NCBI GenBank assembly: GCA_044376575.1
Contig: JBILKR010000002.1
Span: forward strand, 1-64,000
Reading direction: 5' to 3'
DNA from: BA4 sp044376575
Lineage (GTDB): Bacteria > Bacteroidota > Bacteroidia > CAIKAF01
DNA: 64,000 bases
Both the position numbers and the translations under genes were made by a program. The notes beneath the pieces were generated by a model, which ran no database searches, was not told where the DNA came from, and worked only from the letters and a program-made list of their open reading frames with translations. Positions 17,096 to 26,724 of this stretch are shown piece after piece. Every line of letters starts with the position of its first letter. Within the stretch, counting starts at the first letter, position 1.

Positions 17096-20000
17096 TTGCC
17101 TAAATTAAAAATATACAAAGCATCTGCAGGATCAGGGAAAACATATACACTTGTTAAAGAATATCTAAGTATTCTCTATCAAAACCCTGCTGAATTCAAA
17201 CACATCTTAGGTGTTACGTTTACGAATAAGTCAACCGCAGAGATGAAACAACGCATCATTAAAGAACTGCGATTATTGTCAACAGGTGCAGAGTCATCAC
17301 ATCTTGATCACTTAAAGTATTTAACACAACAAGATGAACAATGGGTTCGAAAAAGAGCACGGGATCTTTATATACAATTACTTCATCAATACGAGCACTT
17401 TCACATTCAAACTATTGATAGTTTTTTCCAACAACTCATTAAAGGTTTTGCAAAAGATATCGGGCTAAGCGCAGGGTTTAACTTAGAAATGAACACTGCC
17501 GAAGCCATTGATGAAAGTATTGCACAACTGCTTGATTCCATCGCACAAGGTGATTCGGTTTCAGAATGGCTCATTGAGTTTGCATCAGAAAACATAGAAG
17601 CCGGGAAAAGCTGGAATATAGAAAACGGCTTAAAAAAATTTTCAGATGAAGTATTCCGTGAAAGTTTTATTCAAAAAGAACAGCTCATCATTGATGTTAC
17701 ATCAGACAGAAACAAACTGAATGAGGTAAAGAAAAAAATGAAAAGCCAAATAGATGCTTTTGATCAAAAAATGAATTCACTTGCGAACCAAGGGTTGGAT
17801 GTTCTAAAAAAATATAATTTAACAACAACTGATTTTAAATTTAAACAGAATTCATTCATAAACGTATTTAAAAAAGTTCTTGATAAAAATTACAAATGGG
17901 ATGATCGTCTTTTAAAAAGTGTAGATAATATTGATGAATGGTACACTAAAGGTGATGATCAGGAAATCATTAACAGAATAAAGACTGCATACCCGGAGCT
18001 GAATGCAATAATTAAAAAATTAATTGAATGTAAATCAACAGAGGGGGCATTTAGTTATTCTGCACAAGCGGCTTACAATTATATTTATCAGTTAGGAATA
18101 CTAGGAGAAATACTACATCAGATAAGACTATACAGAGATAAGCACGATGTAATACTTATACCCGATACTACACATTTAATACATAAAATAATTGGCAGTA
18201 ATGATGAAGCTTTTATTTACGAAAAAACAGGAAATTATTTTCATCATTTCTTACTAGATGAATTTCAAGACACTTCAAAATTTCAGTGGGATAACTTTAA
18301 GCCATTAATCAGCAACAGCATTTCTCAGGATTATTCGAGTATGCTAGTAGGAGACGTAAAACAATCTATATACAGATTTAGAAACGGAGACTGGAATTTG
18401 CTTTTAAGACAGGCGCAAAAAGATATTCCTTATGCTGATGTGATTTCACTGGATAAAAACTTCAGAAGCAGTAAAAGTGTAGTTCAGTTTAATAATACTG
18501 TTTTTGAAATTCTCCCCAAGCTGCTCGGCAATCAATTTTCAGAAGAATATGCCAATGCTGAGGTGCATTCAGAAGTTCCGACATTTTTTGAAATGGCCTA
18601 TGCAAATCAAATTCAGCAAATTCATAAAAAAGACACTCCGGGTTATGTATTTGTGAAGAAAATTACCGAAACAAAAGATGCCTCACTCAAGGAACTTGCA
18701 CTTGATGAGATGATGTATCAGATAACAGATTTGAGAAATAGAGGATATCGTCAACGAGACATTACTATTTTATGCCGAACATCATTAGAAGCGGGTGATA
18801 TCTATAACAAAATTATTTCAGATCCTGACCAATCAAATCAGGTAATTTCTGAGCAATCGCTGGCTATAAAAAACAACGGATACGTAAGAATACTGATGTC
18901 AGCAATGGAATATCTTGCTGATACTAAAAACCAACTTGCGCTGGCCAACATGTCTTCAGAATTATGTTTGTATTTAAAAAATGAAAATAGTGATGAGTTA
19001 CATCATTATTTAACCGATACAGACCCCTTCATTTCATACATAAAAGATAATGCTGCCATTATAAAGAAAAAACCTCCTGTTGAAATATTAATCAGTCTTC
19101 ACCAACAATTTAAATCTTTATTCAAAAAACAAGACTGGCTGTTTTTTCAATCCTTGTGTGACGAGTTGATTCAATATGTTCAACAATCTAATTTAGGTAT
19201 TCATGATGTAGTTGAATGGTGGAAGGATGAAGGACAATTAAAATCAATTCAGCAATCAGACTCATTAGATGCCATTCGCATTTTAACCATTCACAAATCA
19301 AAAGGGCTAGAGTTTCCGGCAGTTATTATTCCTTTTTGCGATTGGAAATTAAATCACGGAGGTTTAAAGGATAATATTCTATGGATAAACCCGCCACCAG
19401 TGCTGGAATGGAATATCCCCATTGTTCCTGTTAAATATCAGTCTGGATTGAGCATGTCTTTCTTCAAGGAAGATTATTTATTTGAAAAGTTTTCTGCCTG
19501 TCTTGATGCTTTTAATCTATTATACGTAGCATTAACCCGAGCTGAAAGAGAGTTGTATATATCAATTTTGGGTAATAGCAATAATAAATCTTTTATAAAA
19601 GTAGGTTCGCTGTTGTGGGCTGGTCTAAATACCCCATTTTATCCTGATGAAAAAGAATTACTCATTAATCCTGCTGAATATTTGAATACAACAGATCAGT
19701 TTTTAGAAATTGGCAAAAAGGAAAAATATTCACCTAATGAAAATGAAGAGAGCACATTTACACTAGATCGGTTTCAGCTTTCTCCGCCGTGGGAAAACCT
19801 GCAAATAAAAAAAGCCTCCAGGTTCGAATCAAAGCCTGGCGATTATAAACGTAAGAAAGGAGTTGTAATTCATGAGTTTATATCAAAATTAAATACATGG
19901 GATGATGCACCTGTCATTATTAATGAATTGTTTTATACGGGATTGATTGAAGAAGAAGACAAAACTGAGCTTCAGGAATTAGTTGATCAGTTGAAAACTA

Positions 20001-20269
20001 ATTCAGAGATCAACAGATGGTTTGATGGCAGTATGACCATACTTTCTGAAAGATCAATTATAGATACAAACGGGGACATTCTTCGGCCGGACAGGCTAGT
20101 TAAATCTGATAATGAAATTCATGTAATAGATTTTAAAACGGGAAAAGAAGATGACAAATATTTTGCTCAGGTAAAGAATTATATGAATGCCATCAGCGAA
20201 ATATATTCAATACCTGTAAGCGGTTTTTTATTATATACTGAGTCAGGTAAAATTATAAATGTGTTATAA
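17096..20269 (+). CDS. AddA/RecB-like UvrD-family helicase-nuclease
   Basis: A 1057-residue SF1A helicase fused to a RecB-type nuclease. Walker A ASAGSGKT is at residues 9-16. Other helicase motifs are LDEFQDTS (II), VGDVKQSIYRFR (III), LDKNFRSS (IV), ILTIHKSKGLEFPAV (V) and LYVALTRAERELY (VI). The C-terminus has the nuclease set: VVIHEFISKL, RPDRLV, IDFKTGK and QVKNYMNA. Translation must begin at the TTG at 17096: the frame is closed by a TAA at 17069-17071, no ATG lies between, and the next ATG would remove the Walker A. Together with the next gene (3-base gap) it should form a heterodimer that resects double-strand breaks, as AddAB/RecBCD do. Confidence 0.92.
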   Translation: MPKLKIYKASAGSGKTYTLVKEYLSILYQNPAEFKHILGVTFTNKSTAEMKQRIIKELRLLSTGAESSHLDHLKYLTQQDEQWVRKRARDLYIQLLHQYEHFHIQTIDSFFQQLIKGFAKDIGLSAGFNLEMNTAEAIDESIAQLLDSIAQGDSVSEWLIEFASENIEAGKSWNIENGLKKFSDEVFRESFIQKEQLIIDVTSDRNKLNEVKKKMKSQIDAFDQKMNSLANQGLDVLKKYNLTTTDFKFKQNSFINVFKKVLDKNYKWDDRLLKSVDNIDEWYTKGDDQEIINRIKTAYPELNAIIKKLIECKSTEGAFSYSAQAAYNYIYQLGILGEILHQIRLYRDKHDVILIPDTTHLIHKIIGSNDEAFIYEKTGNYFHHFLLDEFQDTSKFQWDNFKPLISNSISQDYSSMLVGDVKQSIYRFRNGDWNLLLRQAQKDIPYADVISLDKNFRSSKSVVQFNNTVFEILPKLLGNQFSEEYANAEVHSEVPTFFEMAYANQIQQIHKKDTPGYVFVKKITETKDASLKELALDEMMYQITDLRNRGYRQRDITILCRTSLEAGDIYNKIISDPDQSNQVISEQSLAIKNNGYVRILMSAMEYLADTKNQLALANMSSELCLYLKNENSDELHHYLTDTDPFISYIKDNAAIIKKKPPVEILISLHQQFKSLFKKQDWLFFQSLCDELIQYVQQSNLGIHDVVEWWKDEGQLKSIQQSDSLDAIRILTIHKSKGLEFPAVIIPFCDWKLNHGGLKDNILWINPPPVLEWNIPIVPVKYQSGLSMSFFKEDYLFEKFSACLDAFNLLYVALTRAERELYISILGNSNNKSFIKVGSLLWAGLNTPFYPDEKELLINPAEYLNTTDQFLEIGKKEKYSPNENEESTFTLDRFQLSPPWENLQIKKASRFESKPGDYKRKKGVVIHEFISKLNTWDDAPVIINELFYTGLIEEEDKTELQELVDQLKTNSEINRWFDGSMTILSERSIIDTNGDILRPDRLVKSDNEIHVIDFKTGKEDDKYFAQVKNYMNAISEIYSIPVSGFLLYTESGKIINVL

Positions 20270-20272
20270 GGA

Positions 20273-23131
20273 ATGAAAGATTTTTTAGATCATATTGCAG
20301 AGTATATCATTAGTAGGCCTGTTGCTGAAATTGAAAAAACATGGATCATTTTCCCTACTCGCAGGCCTATTCAATTCCTGATAGAAAAACTTAGCAAACA
20401 GCAAAAAAAACCATTTCTGTTACCACAAATGATGGGAATAGATGAGCTGGTTAGTATGGGAATGCCATACACCATGGCTGATACTTTTACACTGAACAGC
20501 AAACTATATCATACATTCCGAAAAAATGGCATGAATCAAGAATCCTATGATATGTTTTATTCATGGGGAGAAATGCTACTCGGTGATTTCAATGAAATTG
20601 ACAAATATCTTGTTGACACCGATCAACTTTTTAAAATGTTGTTAGGTGATAAAGAAATTACCCAACAGTTTTTTTACCTGGATGAAGAACAAATCGCTGC
20701 AATAAAAAATTTCTGGAACAGTTTTGATCCTGAAAAAATCAGCAATGAGCAGGAATCATTTTTACAATTGTGGAAATTACTGCCATCTATATACCAGGAT
20801 TTTCAAGAAGATTTAGAAGATAATCACCTTATCTATAAAGGAAAAGCATATCGAAAAATGGCTGAAAATCCGGAGCAATATTTAGGGAGTATAACTGAAG
20901 CCGGAAGTCATTTTATTATTTGTGGATTCAGTGAACTATCAGCATCAGAAATTAAAATATTTGAATACTTACAAAAAAATTTCTCTTCTACTTTTTTTTG
21001 GGATGTTGATGAATATTACTGTAATTATGAATTTCATGAAGCCGGTGATTTTTATCGAAAATTCAAAAACAAGTTTCCGTCTGCTATTCCTCCGCAAAAA
21101 GAGTTAGACAGAATCGATAAAAAAATAAATATTTACGATGTCTCAAAATTTATAGCACAGGCACAAATTGTGTCGAAGCAATTTGAGAATTCTGATCATA
21201 CAGGTACTTCAGCAATTATACTTCCGGATAACAATCGCCTTCCGGTTTTGCTTGCATCATTAGATACTGATACCACTAATCTGAATATTACGATGGGTGT
21301 GCCGTTAAAGACATCACTGGCTTCATCTTTTTTTAATGAATGGATTGATTTATTTAAGCATACAAAAAACATTGAAGGATTAAAATCATTTCATTATCAG
21401 TACATCTTTCGATTTTTAAAACATCCGTTTGTTTTTCCTTTGATTAAGAATGAATATTCATCATGGGAATATGAAATGATTTCGACACAACAACCTTTTA
21501 TTCTTCCTTCTCAATTTCCTGAAGCATGGTCAGACATAAAATCATTTATCGAGTTTCCGGAAAGTGGCAACCAGTTGATCAAACAACTCTGCACTTATTT
21601 ATATAATTACATCAACAATATTGTTGATCCGGAAGATAAAAATACTGATTTGCAAACCGAGTTACTAATAGACTTGTATCAGGCTTTTAAACGTTTGCAT
21701 GAAACCATAATTATAAATGACATGATTTTTTCTGTGGAAACAGCAGTAAAAATTATGCGCCAATACATTTCTCAATCGAATGTTCCTTTTCAGGGTGATT
21801 ATACAGCAGAACTGCAGGTAATGGGATTAATTGAAACACAATGTATGGACTTTGAAAATATATTTATTGTTGACTGCAATGAAGGAATATTACCAGGTAC
21901 ATCTAATGGAGGTTCATACATTCCTTATGCGATGAGGAAAGCCTTTGGAATGCCTACTAAAGAAAGTTTACAACGCATGTATGCCTATTATTTTTATCGA
22001 CTTCTACATCACGGTAAAAATGTATATTTATTCTATAACTCCGTTACTGATGGACAGCGTTCGAGTGAGCCAAGTCGTTATATACAACAACTTAAAGCAG
22101 AATTACAACATACACAGTGGCAAGAATTCAAATTGAATAACTCATTTACACTAGAACAAAATAAATCCATTGAAATAAAAAAAACTCCTGATATTATAGA
22201 GATCTTAAACAGATATACACATTACGGAGAAAAATCAACTTACCTCACCCCTTCAGCATTAAATACATATCTCGATTGCTCTTTGAAATTTTACTTCAGA
22301 TATATTGCATCCGTGAAAGAACCCAATCAATTATCAGAAGATGTTGATTCTGCGGTGTTCGGAAATCTTTTACATCATGCCATGCAAACGCTTTATGAAA
22401 AAGGGATTGATGAAAATGGAACAAACGAATTTGATAGCGAAAAAGTAACTGCCCTTTTTAAAAATGTTGAATCAGCCATTCATCTGGCGTTTCACTGGGT
22501 ATTGCACCAACGGGAAGATAAGCAACCTTATCGATACGAAGGTGAAGAAATCATTGCAAAAGAAATCATTACCCGTTATGTTCATTCCATATTAAAGCAC
22601 GATGCAAAGCAGGCGCCTTTTACCATGCTAAAAATGGAAAAGAAAGATGAGGTATTGATTCCCTGTGGCGATTATTCAGTAAGAATCGGTGGTAAAATTG
22701 ATCGTTTGGATATCAGAAATGGGACACTACGAATTATTGATTACAAAACAGGGTCTGCGGAGAATAAAAATGAATTTAATAACATCGAAGACTTGTTTAA
22801 TTTTCACAATGATAAAAGAGCAGGGTATATTTTTCAAGTAATGGTGTATGCTTATATCATGGATCTGATAAGAAATGAAGATGAACCTATAAAACCCGGA
22901 TTATTGTTTATTCGAAAAATTTATACTGAAACTTTTGACAGCCATATTTATAAAAAAAATAAGTCTGAAAATATTATAGTGAATGATTACAGGCCATACA
23001 GAGAAGAAGTTGAATTCAAACTAAAATCGTTAATTCAACATTTGATGAGTCCGGAAAATAATTTTACGCAAACAACAGATGTAAAAACTTGCACAAAATG
23101 TGCTTATAAAAACATCTGCAGAAAAGACTAA
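20273..23131 (+). CDS. AddB-like PD-(D/E)XK nuclease subunit
   Basis: A 952-residue partner of the upstream helicase. The N-terminus begins WIIFPTRRPIQFLIEKL, where AddB homologues have their helicase-like fold, but no Walker A lysine motif is visible. The C-terminal nuclease has FGNLLHHAMQ, GGKIDRLD, IIDYKTG and QVMVYAYIM. Four cysteines, C669 in YLDCSLKFYF and C940, C943, C949 at the C-terminal end (CxxC then five residues and C), match the iron-sulfur staple known from AddB and related nucleases. It is predicted to act with the AddA-like protein in DNA end resection. It ends 1 base before the convergent pth stop. Confidence 0.88.
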   Translation: MKDFLDHIAEYIISRPVAEIEKTWIIFPTRRPIQFLIEKLSKQQKKPFLLPQMMGIDELVSMGMPYTMADTFTLNSKLYHTFRKNGMNQESYDMFYSWGEMLLGDFNEIDKYLVDTDQLFKMLLGDKEITQQFFYLDEEQIAAIKNFWNSFDPEKISNEQESFLQLWKLLPSIYQDFQEDLEDNHLIYKGKAYRKMAENPEQYLGSITEAGSHFIICGFSELSASEIKIFEYLQKNFSSTFFWDVDEYYCNYEFHEAGDFYRKFKNKFPSAIPPQKELDRIDKKINIYDVSKFIAQAQIVSKQFENSDHTGTSAIILPDNNRLPVLLASLDTDTTNLNITMGVPLKTSLASSFFNEWIDLFKHTKNIEGLKSFHYQYIFRFLKHPFVFPLIKNEYSSWEYEMISTQQPFILPSQFPEAWSDIKSFIEFPESGNQLIKQLCTYLYNYINNIVDPEDKNTDLQTELLIDLYQAFKRLHETIIINDMIFSVETAVKIMRQYISQSNVPFQGDYTAELQVMGLIETQCMDFENIFIVDCNEGILPGTSNGGSYIPYAMRKAFGMPTKESLQRMYAYYFYRLLHHGKNVYLFYNSVTDGQRSSEPSRYIQQLKAELQHTQWQEFKLNNSFTLEQNKSIEIKKTPDIIEILNRYTHYGEKSTYLTPSALNTYLDCSLKFYFRYIASVKEPNQLSEDVDSAVFGNLLHHAMQTLYEKGIDENGTNEFDSEKVTALFKNVESAIHLAFHWVLHQREDKQPYRYEGEEIIAKEIITRYVHSILKHDAKQAPFTMLKMEKKDEVLIPCGDYSVRIGGKIDRLDIRNGTLRIIDYKTGSAENKNEFNNIEDLFNFHNDKRAGYIFQVMVYAYIMDLIRNEDEPIKPGLLFIRKIYTETFDSHIYKKNKSENIIVNDYRPYREEVEFKLKSLIQHLMSPENNFTQTTDVKTCTKCAYKNICRKD

Positions 23132-23132
23132 A

Positions 23133-23702
23133 TTATTTGGTATTATATAGGTTCATGGTTTTTTCAGCTCCAACCCATCCATAACTTACAACAGCCTCAC
23201 ATGATTTTTTAATAATTAGAGAAACGCTTTCTTTCTCTTCTTCATTCCATTTACCTAACACAAAATCTGCTTGTTTACCCTTTGCAAATTCGTTCCCAAT
23301 TCCTACGCGTAACCTTGCATAATTAGGCGTTTGGAGTACTTCCTGAATATTTTTCAATCCATTATGCCCTCCGTCACTTCCTTTCGTACGCATCCTGATT
23401 TTGCCCAGTGGTAAAGCAATATCATCAGTGATGACCAATATATTTTCAAGTATAATTTTTTCTTTCTGCATCCAGTAATGAACAGCTTTACCGCTTAAAT
23501 TCATAAATGTAGATGGCTTAATTAAAATAAATTCTCTGCCTTTAAATTTAAAACGAGAAACAGAAGCCAGTTTATCAATTGTAAAAACAACATTATGATG
23601 AGCAGCGAGTAAGTCCACAATATCAAATCCAATATTGTGGCGTGTATGTTCATACTCTGCGCCAATGTTTCCTAATCCAACGATGAGAAATTTAGTTGAC
23701 AT
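23133..23702 (-). CDS. pth: peptidyl-tRNA hydrolase
   Basis: A 189-residue enzyme that releases peptides from prematurely dropped peptidyl-tRNA. The family motif VGLGNIGAEYEHTRHNIGFDIVD holds N12 and the catalytic H22. TFMNLSGKAV, ITDDIALPLGKIR and GSDGGHNGLKNI are also conserved. Length is normal. The gene lies 62 bases after rplY on the same strand, with a hairpin in the gap. The rplY-pth pairing is widespread in bacteria. Confidence 0.97.
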   Translation of the reverse strand: MSTKFLIVGLGNIGAEYEHTRHNIGFDIVDLLAAHHNVVFTIDKLASVSRFKFKGREFILIKPSTFMNLSGKAVHYWMQKEKIILENILVITDDIALPLGKIRMRTKGSDGGHNGLKNIQEVLQTPNYARLRVGIGNEFAKGKQADFVLGKWNEEEKESVSLIIKKSCEAVVSYGWVGAEKTMNLYNTK

Positions 23703-23713
23703 ATTTATTCAAT

Positions 23714-23737
23714 AAAAAAGGACGGTTACCCGTCCTT
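23714..23737 (-). terminator. hairpin between rplY and pth
   Basis: AAGGACGG (23718-23725) and CCGTCCTT (23730-23737) form a perfect 8-bp stem with a four-base loop. On the minus strand the stem runs into a T stretch (complement of 23714-23719), the form of a factor-independent terminator. It would reduce read-through from rplY into pth. Confidence 0.72.
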
Positions 23738-23764
23738 CTGAAAAATCTATTTCATGTAAAAACA

Positions 23765-24349
23765 TTACTTTTTCTTTTCGTCAGCGGCAGTTTGTTGAGA
23801 AATAGCACTTCTAGTCATTTGAACTGCGGCAACCGCAAGATTTGAAGGATCTAAAAATGTTACTCCGTTCACATTCAGGTCAGACACCCGCAATTTATCA
23901 CCAATATTCATTGAAGTAATATCTAGTTCAATAAAATCAGGCATTTGATTAGGCAACGCTTCTACTTTTAATTTACGTACGTTCACCAATAATTTACCTC
24001 CGGCACGAACACCTGCAGAAACTCCTATCACCTTCACAGGCAACTCCATTCTTACCTTTTTGGATTCTGCAATTTCCAGAAAGTCAATATGAGTTGGCTT
24101 GTCTGTTAGCGGATGGTATTGAATTTCTCTCATTACTCCTGTATGATGCTCATCTCCAAGATTCACATCTACAAAATATACAGCAGGGCTGTAAATAAAC
24201 TTCTTCAGTTCAGCTTCAGTTGCTGCAAAGTGTATCGTATTTTCTTTACCATACATTACACATGGGACCATTCCGTTTTTACGAAGTGATGCTGCGTCTT
24301 TGCTACCTATGTTCTGTCTTTTCTGAGCTTTTAATTCTAAGGTCTTCAT
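23765..24349 (-). CDS. rplY: 50S ribosomal protein L25 (CTC form)
   Basis: A 194-residue L25/TL5/Ctc-type protein that binds 5S rRNA in the large subunit. The N-terminal L25 domain starts LELKAQKRQNIGSKDAASLR, followed by VPCVMYGKENTIHF and REIQYHPLTDKPTHIDFLEI. The C-terminal TL5-like domain contains PVKVIGVSAGVRAGGKLL and DITSMNIGDKLRVSDL. The C-terminus ends in a lysine tail. It follows prs by 19 bases on the same strand, so prs and rplY are probably cotranscribed from the promoter upstream of prs. Confidence 0.97.
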   Translation of the reverse strand: MKTLELKAQKRQNIGSKDAASLRKNGMVPCVMYGKENTIHFAATEAELKKFIYSPAVYFVDVNLGDEHHTGVMREIQYHPLTDKPTHIDFLEIAESKKVRMELPVKVIGVSAGVRAGGKLLVNVRKLKVEALPNQMPDFIELDITSMNIGDKLRVSDLNVNGVTFLDPSNLAVAAVQMTRSAISQQTAADEKKK

Positions 24350-24368
24350 TGCTTAAAAATTATGAAAA

Positions 24369-25301
24369 TTAAAATATAAATGAAGAACTGATGGAATCAT
24401 CTTCCAGCAGTTTCTTGATTACATCTGAAAATAAATCTGCTACCGTCAACACTTTGATTTTATCACTTTGATGTTTCAAAGGAATTGTATCGGTAACTAC
24501 CAGTTCTGTAAGATTTGATTTTTCTACCCGTTCATAAGCATTTCCGGATAAAATGGGATGTGTACAAAACGCCCTAACAGACAGTGCTCCATTCTCCACC
24601 ATCATATCAGCGGCCTTGGTTAACGTTCCGGCGGTGTCCACAATATCATCCATCATAATCACATGCTTGCCTTTAACATCTCCAATCATGGTCATGGATT
24701 CAATTTGATTGGCTTTTGCACGTTGCTTGTAAAGCATCGCCATTTCAACACCAAGATATTTTGAATAGGCATTGGCACGTTTTGATCCTCCGATATCAGG
24801 AGCTGCAACAATCATATCATTCAACCCCAGGCCTTTTATATACGGGGCAAAAATTGATGAAGCGTATAAATGGTCAACCGGCACATCAAAAAATCCCTGA
24901 ATCTGATCAGCGTGTAAATCCATGGTCATAACTCTTGTAACTCCCGCTGCAGTTAATAAATTGGCTACCAGTTTAGAACCGATAGAAACACGTGGACGGT
25001 CTTTACGATCCTGACGTGCAAATCCAAAATATGGTATAACTGCGATAATTTGTCGGGCAGATGCACGCTTTGCCGCATCAACAGCAAGCAACAACTCCAT
25101 TAAATTATCTGAGGGGGGAAATGTTGACTGGATAATAAACACATCACATCCTCTTACAGACTCTTCAAAGAACGGTTGTATTTCTCCATCACTGAACTCT
25201 GAAACAGTTAATTTCCCGAGCGTTGTTCCAAATGATGCGGCAATTTTACTGGCCACATATTCAGAAGATCTGCAGGAAAATATTTTTGGTTGTGATGACA
25301 T
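24369..25301 (-). CDS. prs: ribose-phosphate pyrophosphokinase
   Basis: A 310-residue PRPP synthase that makes 5-phosphoribosyl diphosphate from ribose 5-phosphate and ATP for nucleotide, histidine and NAD synthesis. Recognisable segments are KLTVSEFSDGEIQPFFEESVRG, the flexible-loop region YFGFARQDRKDRPR, the metal site MDLHADQIQGFFDVPVDHLY, and the PRPP loop IMMDDIVDTAGTL. Length and start agree with class I enzymes. A good Bacteroidota promoter lies 31-61 bases upstream of the start codon. Confidence 0.98.
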   Translation of the reverse strand: MSSQPKIFSCRSSEYVASKIAASFGTTLGKLTVSEFSDGEIQPFFEESVRGCDVFIIQSTFPPSDNLMELLLAVDAAKRASARQIIAVIPYFGFARQDRKDRPRVSIGSKLVANLLTAAGVTRVMTMDLHADQIQGFFDVPVDHLYASSIFAPYIKGLGLNDMIVAAPDIGGSKRANAYSKYLGVEMAMLYKQRAKANQIESMTMIGDVKGKHVIMMDDIVDTAGTLTKAADMMVENGALSVRAFCTHPILSGNAYERVEKSNLTELVVTDTIPLKHQSDKIKVLTVADLFSDVIKKLLEDDSISSSFIF

Positions 25302-25331
25302 AAATACAACTAAATCCTCCTAAAAGGGATG

Positions 25332-25362
25332 CAAAATTATGAAAATTTCAAATTTATCCAAA
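25332..25362 (-). promoter_or_regulatory. promoter of prs-rplY
   Basis: On the minus strand TTTG (complement of 25359-25362), a 19-base spacer and TAATTTTG (complement of 25332-25339) match the Bacteroidota -33/-7 consensus exactly. Transcription would start about 25 bases upstream of the prs start codon. Confidence 0.72.
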
Positions 25363-25390
25363 AGAAAACGGGCATAATTGAATTATTTTA

Positions 25391-25398
25391 TACATTTG
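25391..25398 (+). promoter_or_regulatory. -7 element upstream of tRNA-Leu
   Basis: TACATTTG matches TAnnTTTG and lies 30 bases before the tRNA. I do not see a well-spaced TTG box upstream of it, so only the -7 part is supported. Confidence 0.45.
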
Positions 25399-25428
25399 TC
25401 AACCAATTAATGTTCTTATCATTATTAT

Positions 25429-25512
25429 GCCCGGGTGGCGGAATTGGTAGACGCGCTGGACTCAAAATCCAGTGATGGCAACATCGTGGGGGTTCGATTC
25501 CCTTCCCGGGTA
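25429..25512 (+). tRNA. tRNA-Leu (anticodon CAA)
   Basis: The 84-base cloverleaf starts GCCCGGG and closes with CCCGGGT plus discriminator A. The D arm is GGCGGAATTGGTAGACGCGC-like, the anticodon stem CTGGA/TCCAG encloses loop CTCAAAA with anticodon CAA, a long variable arm (class II) follows, and the T loop is TTCGATT. It reads UUG codons. CCA is not encoded. Confidence 0.97.
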
Positions 25513-25534
25513 CAGATATAACTGAAGATAAACT

Positions 25535-26620
25535 TTACTCCTTCACCCAGCGTTCAACAGCCAATTGTTGTCCGTCCGAATCAACGATAATAGTATAAAT
25601 CCCTGAAGAAAGCCTAGAAATATTAATTGCTCCGGCAACTGTTCCAGTCATTACAATACGTCCTTCTGAATTAATCATTGAAAAATGAGGATCCACCCAC
25701 TGAGAAGGATAATTCATATAAATCATTGATATTGAGGGATTGGGGTAAATACGAAACTTCTCTTGCAGCTGTTCATTAATTTCAGCATACTGGGGTTCAG
25801 TAAAGTTAAAGCGAACAGATGTTACGGTTTCGGGGCCAAAATTTAATAATAACGGTTGAGTATTAATTTGCAATACAGGTACTTTACTACCCTCAGCAAA
25901 AAACTTATACTCATAAGTAGTGCGTGTTACCGGAATAGTAAAACCCAGCTGATCGGCACGAAGCGAATCCGTTGTGACCAGTTTGGTTTTTACCCTTAAC
26001 ACTTCAAACTCCTGCAAGTACGGCAATTTCAACGTTCCCCACCCGTCTGCATTATTCACTCTCACTCCCTTTTGCTTCCAGAATCCAACCGTTGGAATAT
26101 CTATTTCATAATAATAATCAGAAGTATCAACATCTCCATAGTTTAATGGGAACTGATATATCTCATCTTTATTTGAAAATATAATAGGTGTAGGAATATT
26201 ATTGATGGTAGCTCCAAAACCTAATTGCGTAAATGCACCTGGAGAATTCTTATAAAAATTAATCACATCTGTGATGGTGAAACCGAAACTGGCGGGCAAA
26301 TTAAATTGAATTCCAGGCTGTGCATGTGTTGAATTATTGGCGGGAAATAAAAAATTATTAAAAACCAACTGATAAACGAATGGCGCAGAACTTGGAGAAT
26401 TAAAACTGTCGGTAACAATCCCGCCAACAGAAATATCCGAGTAATCCCAAATTGTGTTCGGACCCGTGGTATTAAAATCTATATTATTCGCAGAAGTGTA
26501 AAATGAATATACCTGATCTACTAAAGGCATATCTGATTGTTCAAGTGGCGAAACTTGTGTATGGGCATTTAATACGATTAAAAGCGACAAACAAATACCT
26601 ACAGTATTTTTCATTTTCAT
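25535..26620 (-). CDS. secreted protein of unknown function with T9SS sorting domain
   Basis: A 361-residue protein with a signal peptide (MKMKNTVGICLSLLIVLNAHTQ). The middle is beta-rich, with no family I can name. The C-terminal 75 residues are a Por-type sorting domain: FRIYPNPSISMIYM, a central strand pair, and LSSGIYTIIV before the basic end. It should be exported by the Sec and type IX systems. A promoter lies just upstream. Its 3' end faces tRNA-Leu 22 bases away with no terminator visible between them. Confidence 0.75.
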   Translation of the reverse strand: MKMKNTVGICLSLLIVLNAHTQVSPLEQSDMPLVDQVYSFYTSANNIDFNTTGPNTIWDYSDISVGGIVTDSFNSPSSAPFVYQLVFNNFLFPANNSTHAQPGIQFNLPASFGFTITDVINFYKNSPGAFTQLGFGATINNIPTPIIFSNKDEIYQFPLNYGDVDTSDYYYEIDIPTVGFWKQKGVRVNNADGWGTLKLPYLQEFEVLRVKTKLVTTDSLRADQLGFTIPVTRTTYEYKFFAEGSKVPVLQINTQPLLLNFGPETVTSVRFNFTEPQYAEINEQLQEKFRIYPNPSISMIYMNYPSQWVDPHFSMINSEGRIVMTGTVAGAINISRLSSGIYTIIVDSDGQQLAVERWVKE

Positions 26621-26630
26621 GTGGTTAAAA

Positions 26631-26663
26631 CAAATGTATAGATATATTAGTTTAAAAAAACAA
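26631..26663 (-). promoter_or_regulatory. promoter of the T9SS protein gene
   Basis: On the minus strand TTG (complement of 26661-26663), 22 bases, then TACATTTG (complement of 26631-26638). The -7 element is perfect and ends 10 bases before the start codon, so the mRNA leader would be very short. Confidence 0.58.
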
Positions 26664-26711
26664 CTTATATATGAATTAGTTAGTCAGACGACATACATTT
26701 AATTTTCATGC

Positions 26712-26719
26712 TACATTTG
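26712..26719 (+). promoter_or_regulatory. -7 element directly before metG
   Basis: TACATTTG matches TAnnTTTG and ends 5 bases before the metG ATG at 26725. If used, the transcript would start at or within a base or two of the start codon. A clear -33 TTG is not seen. Confidence 0.5.
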
Positions 26720-26724
26720 CAATT

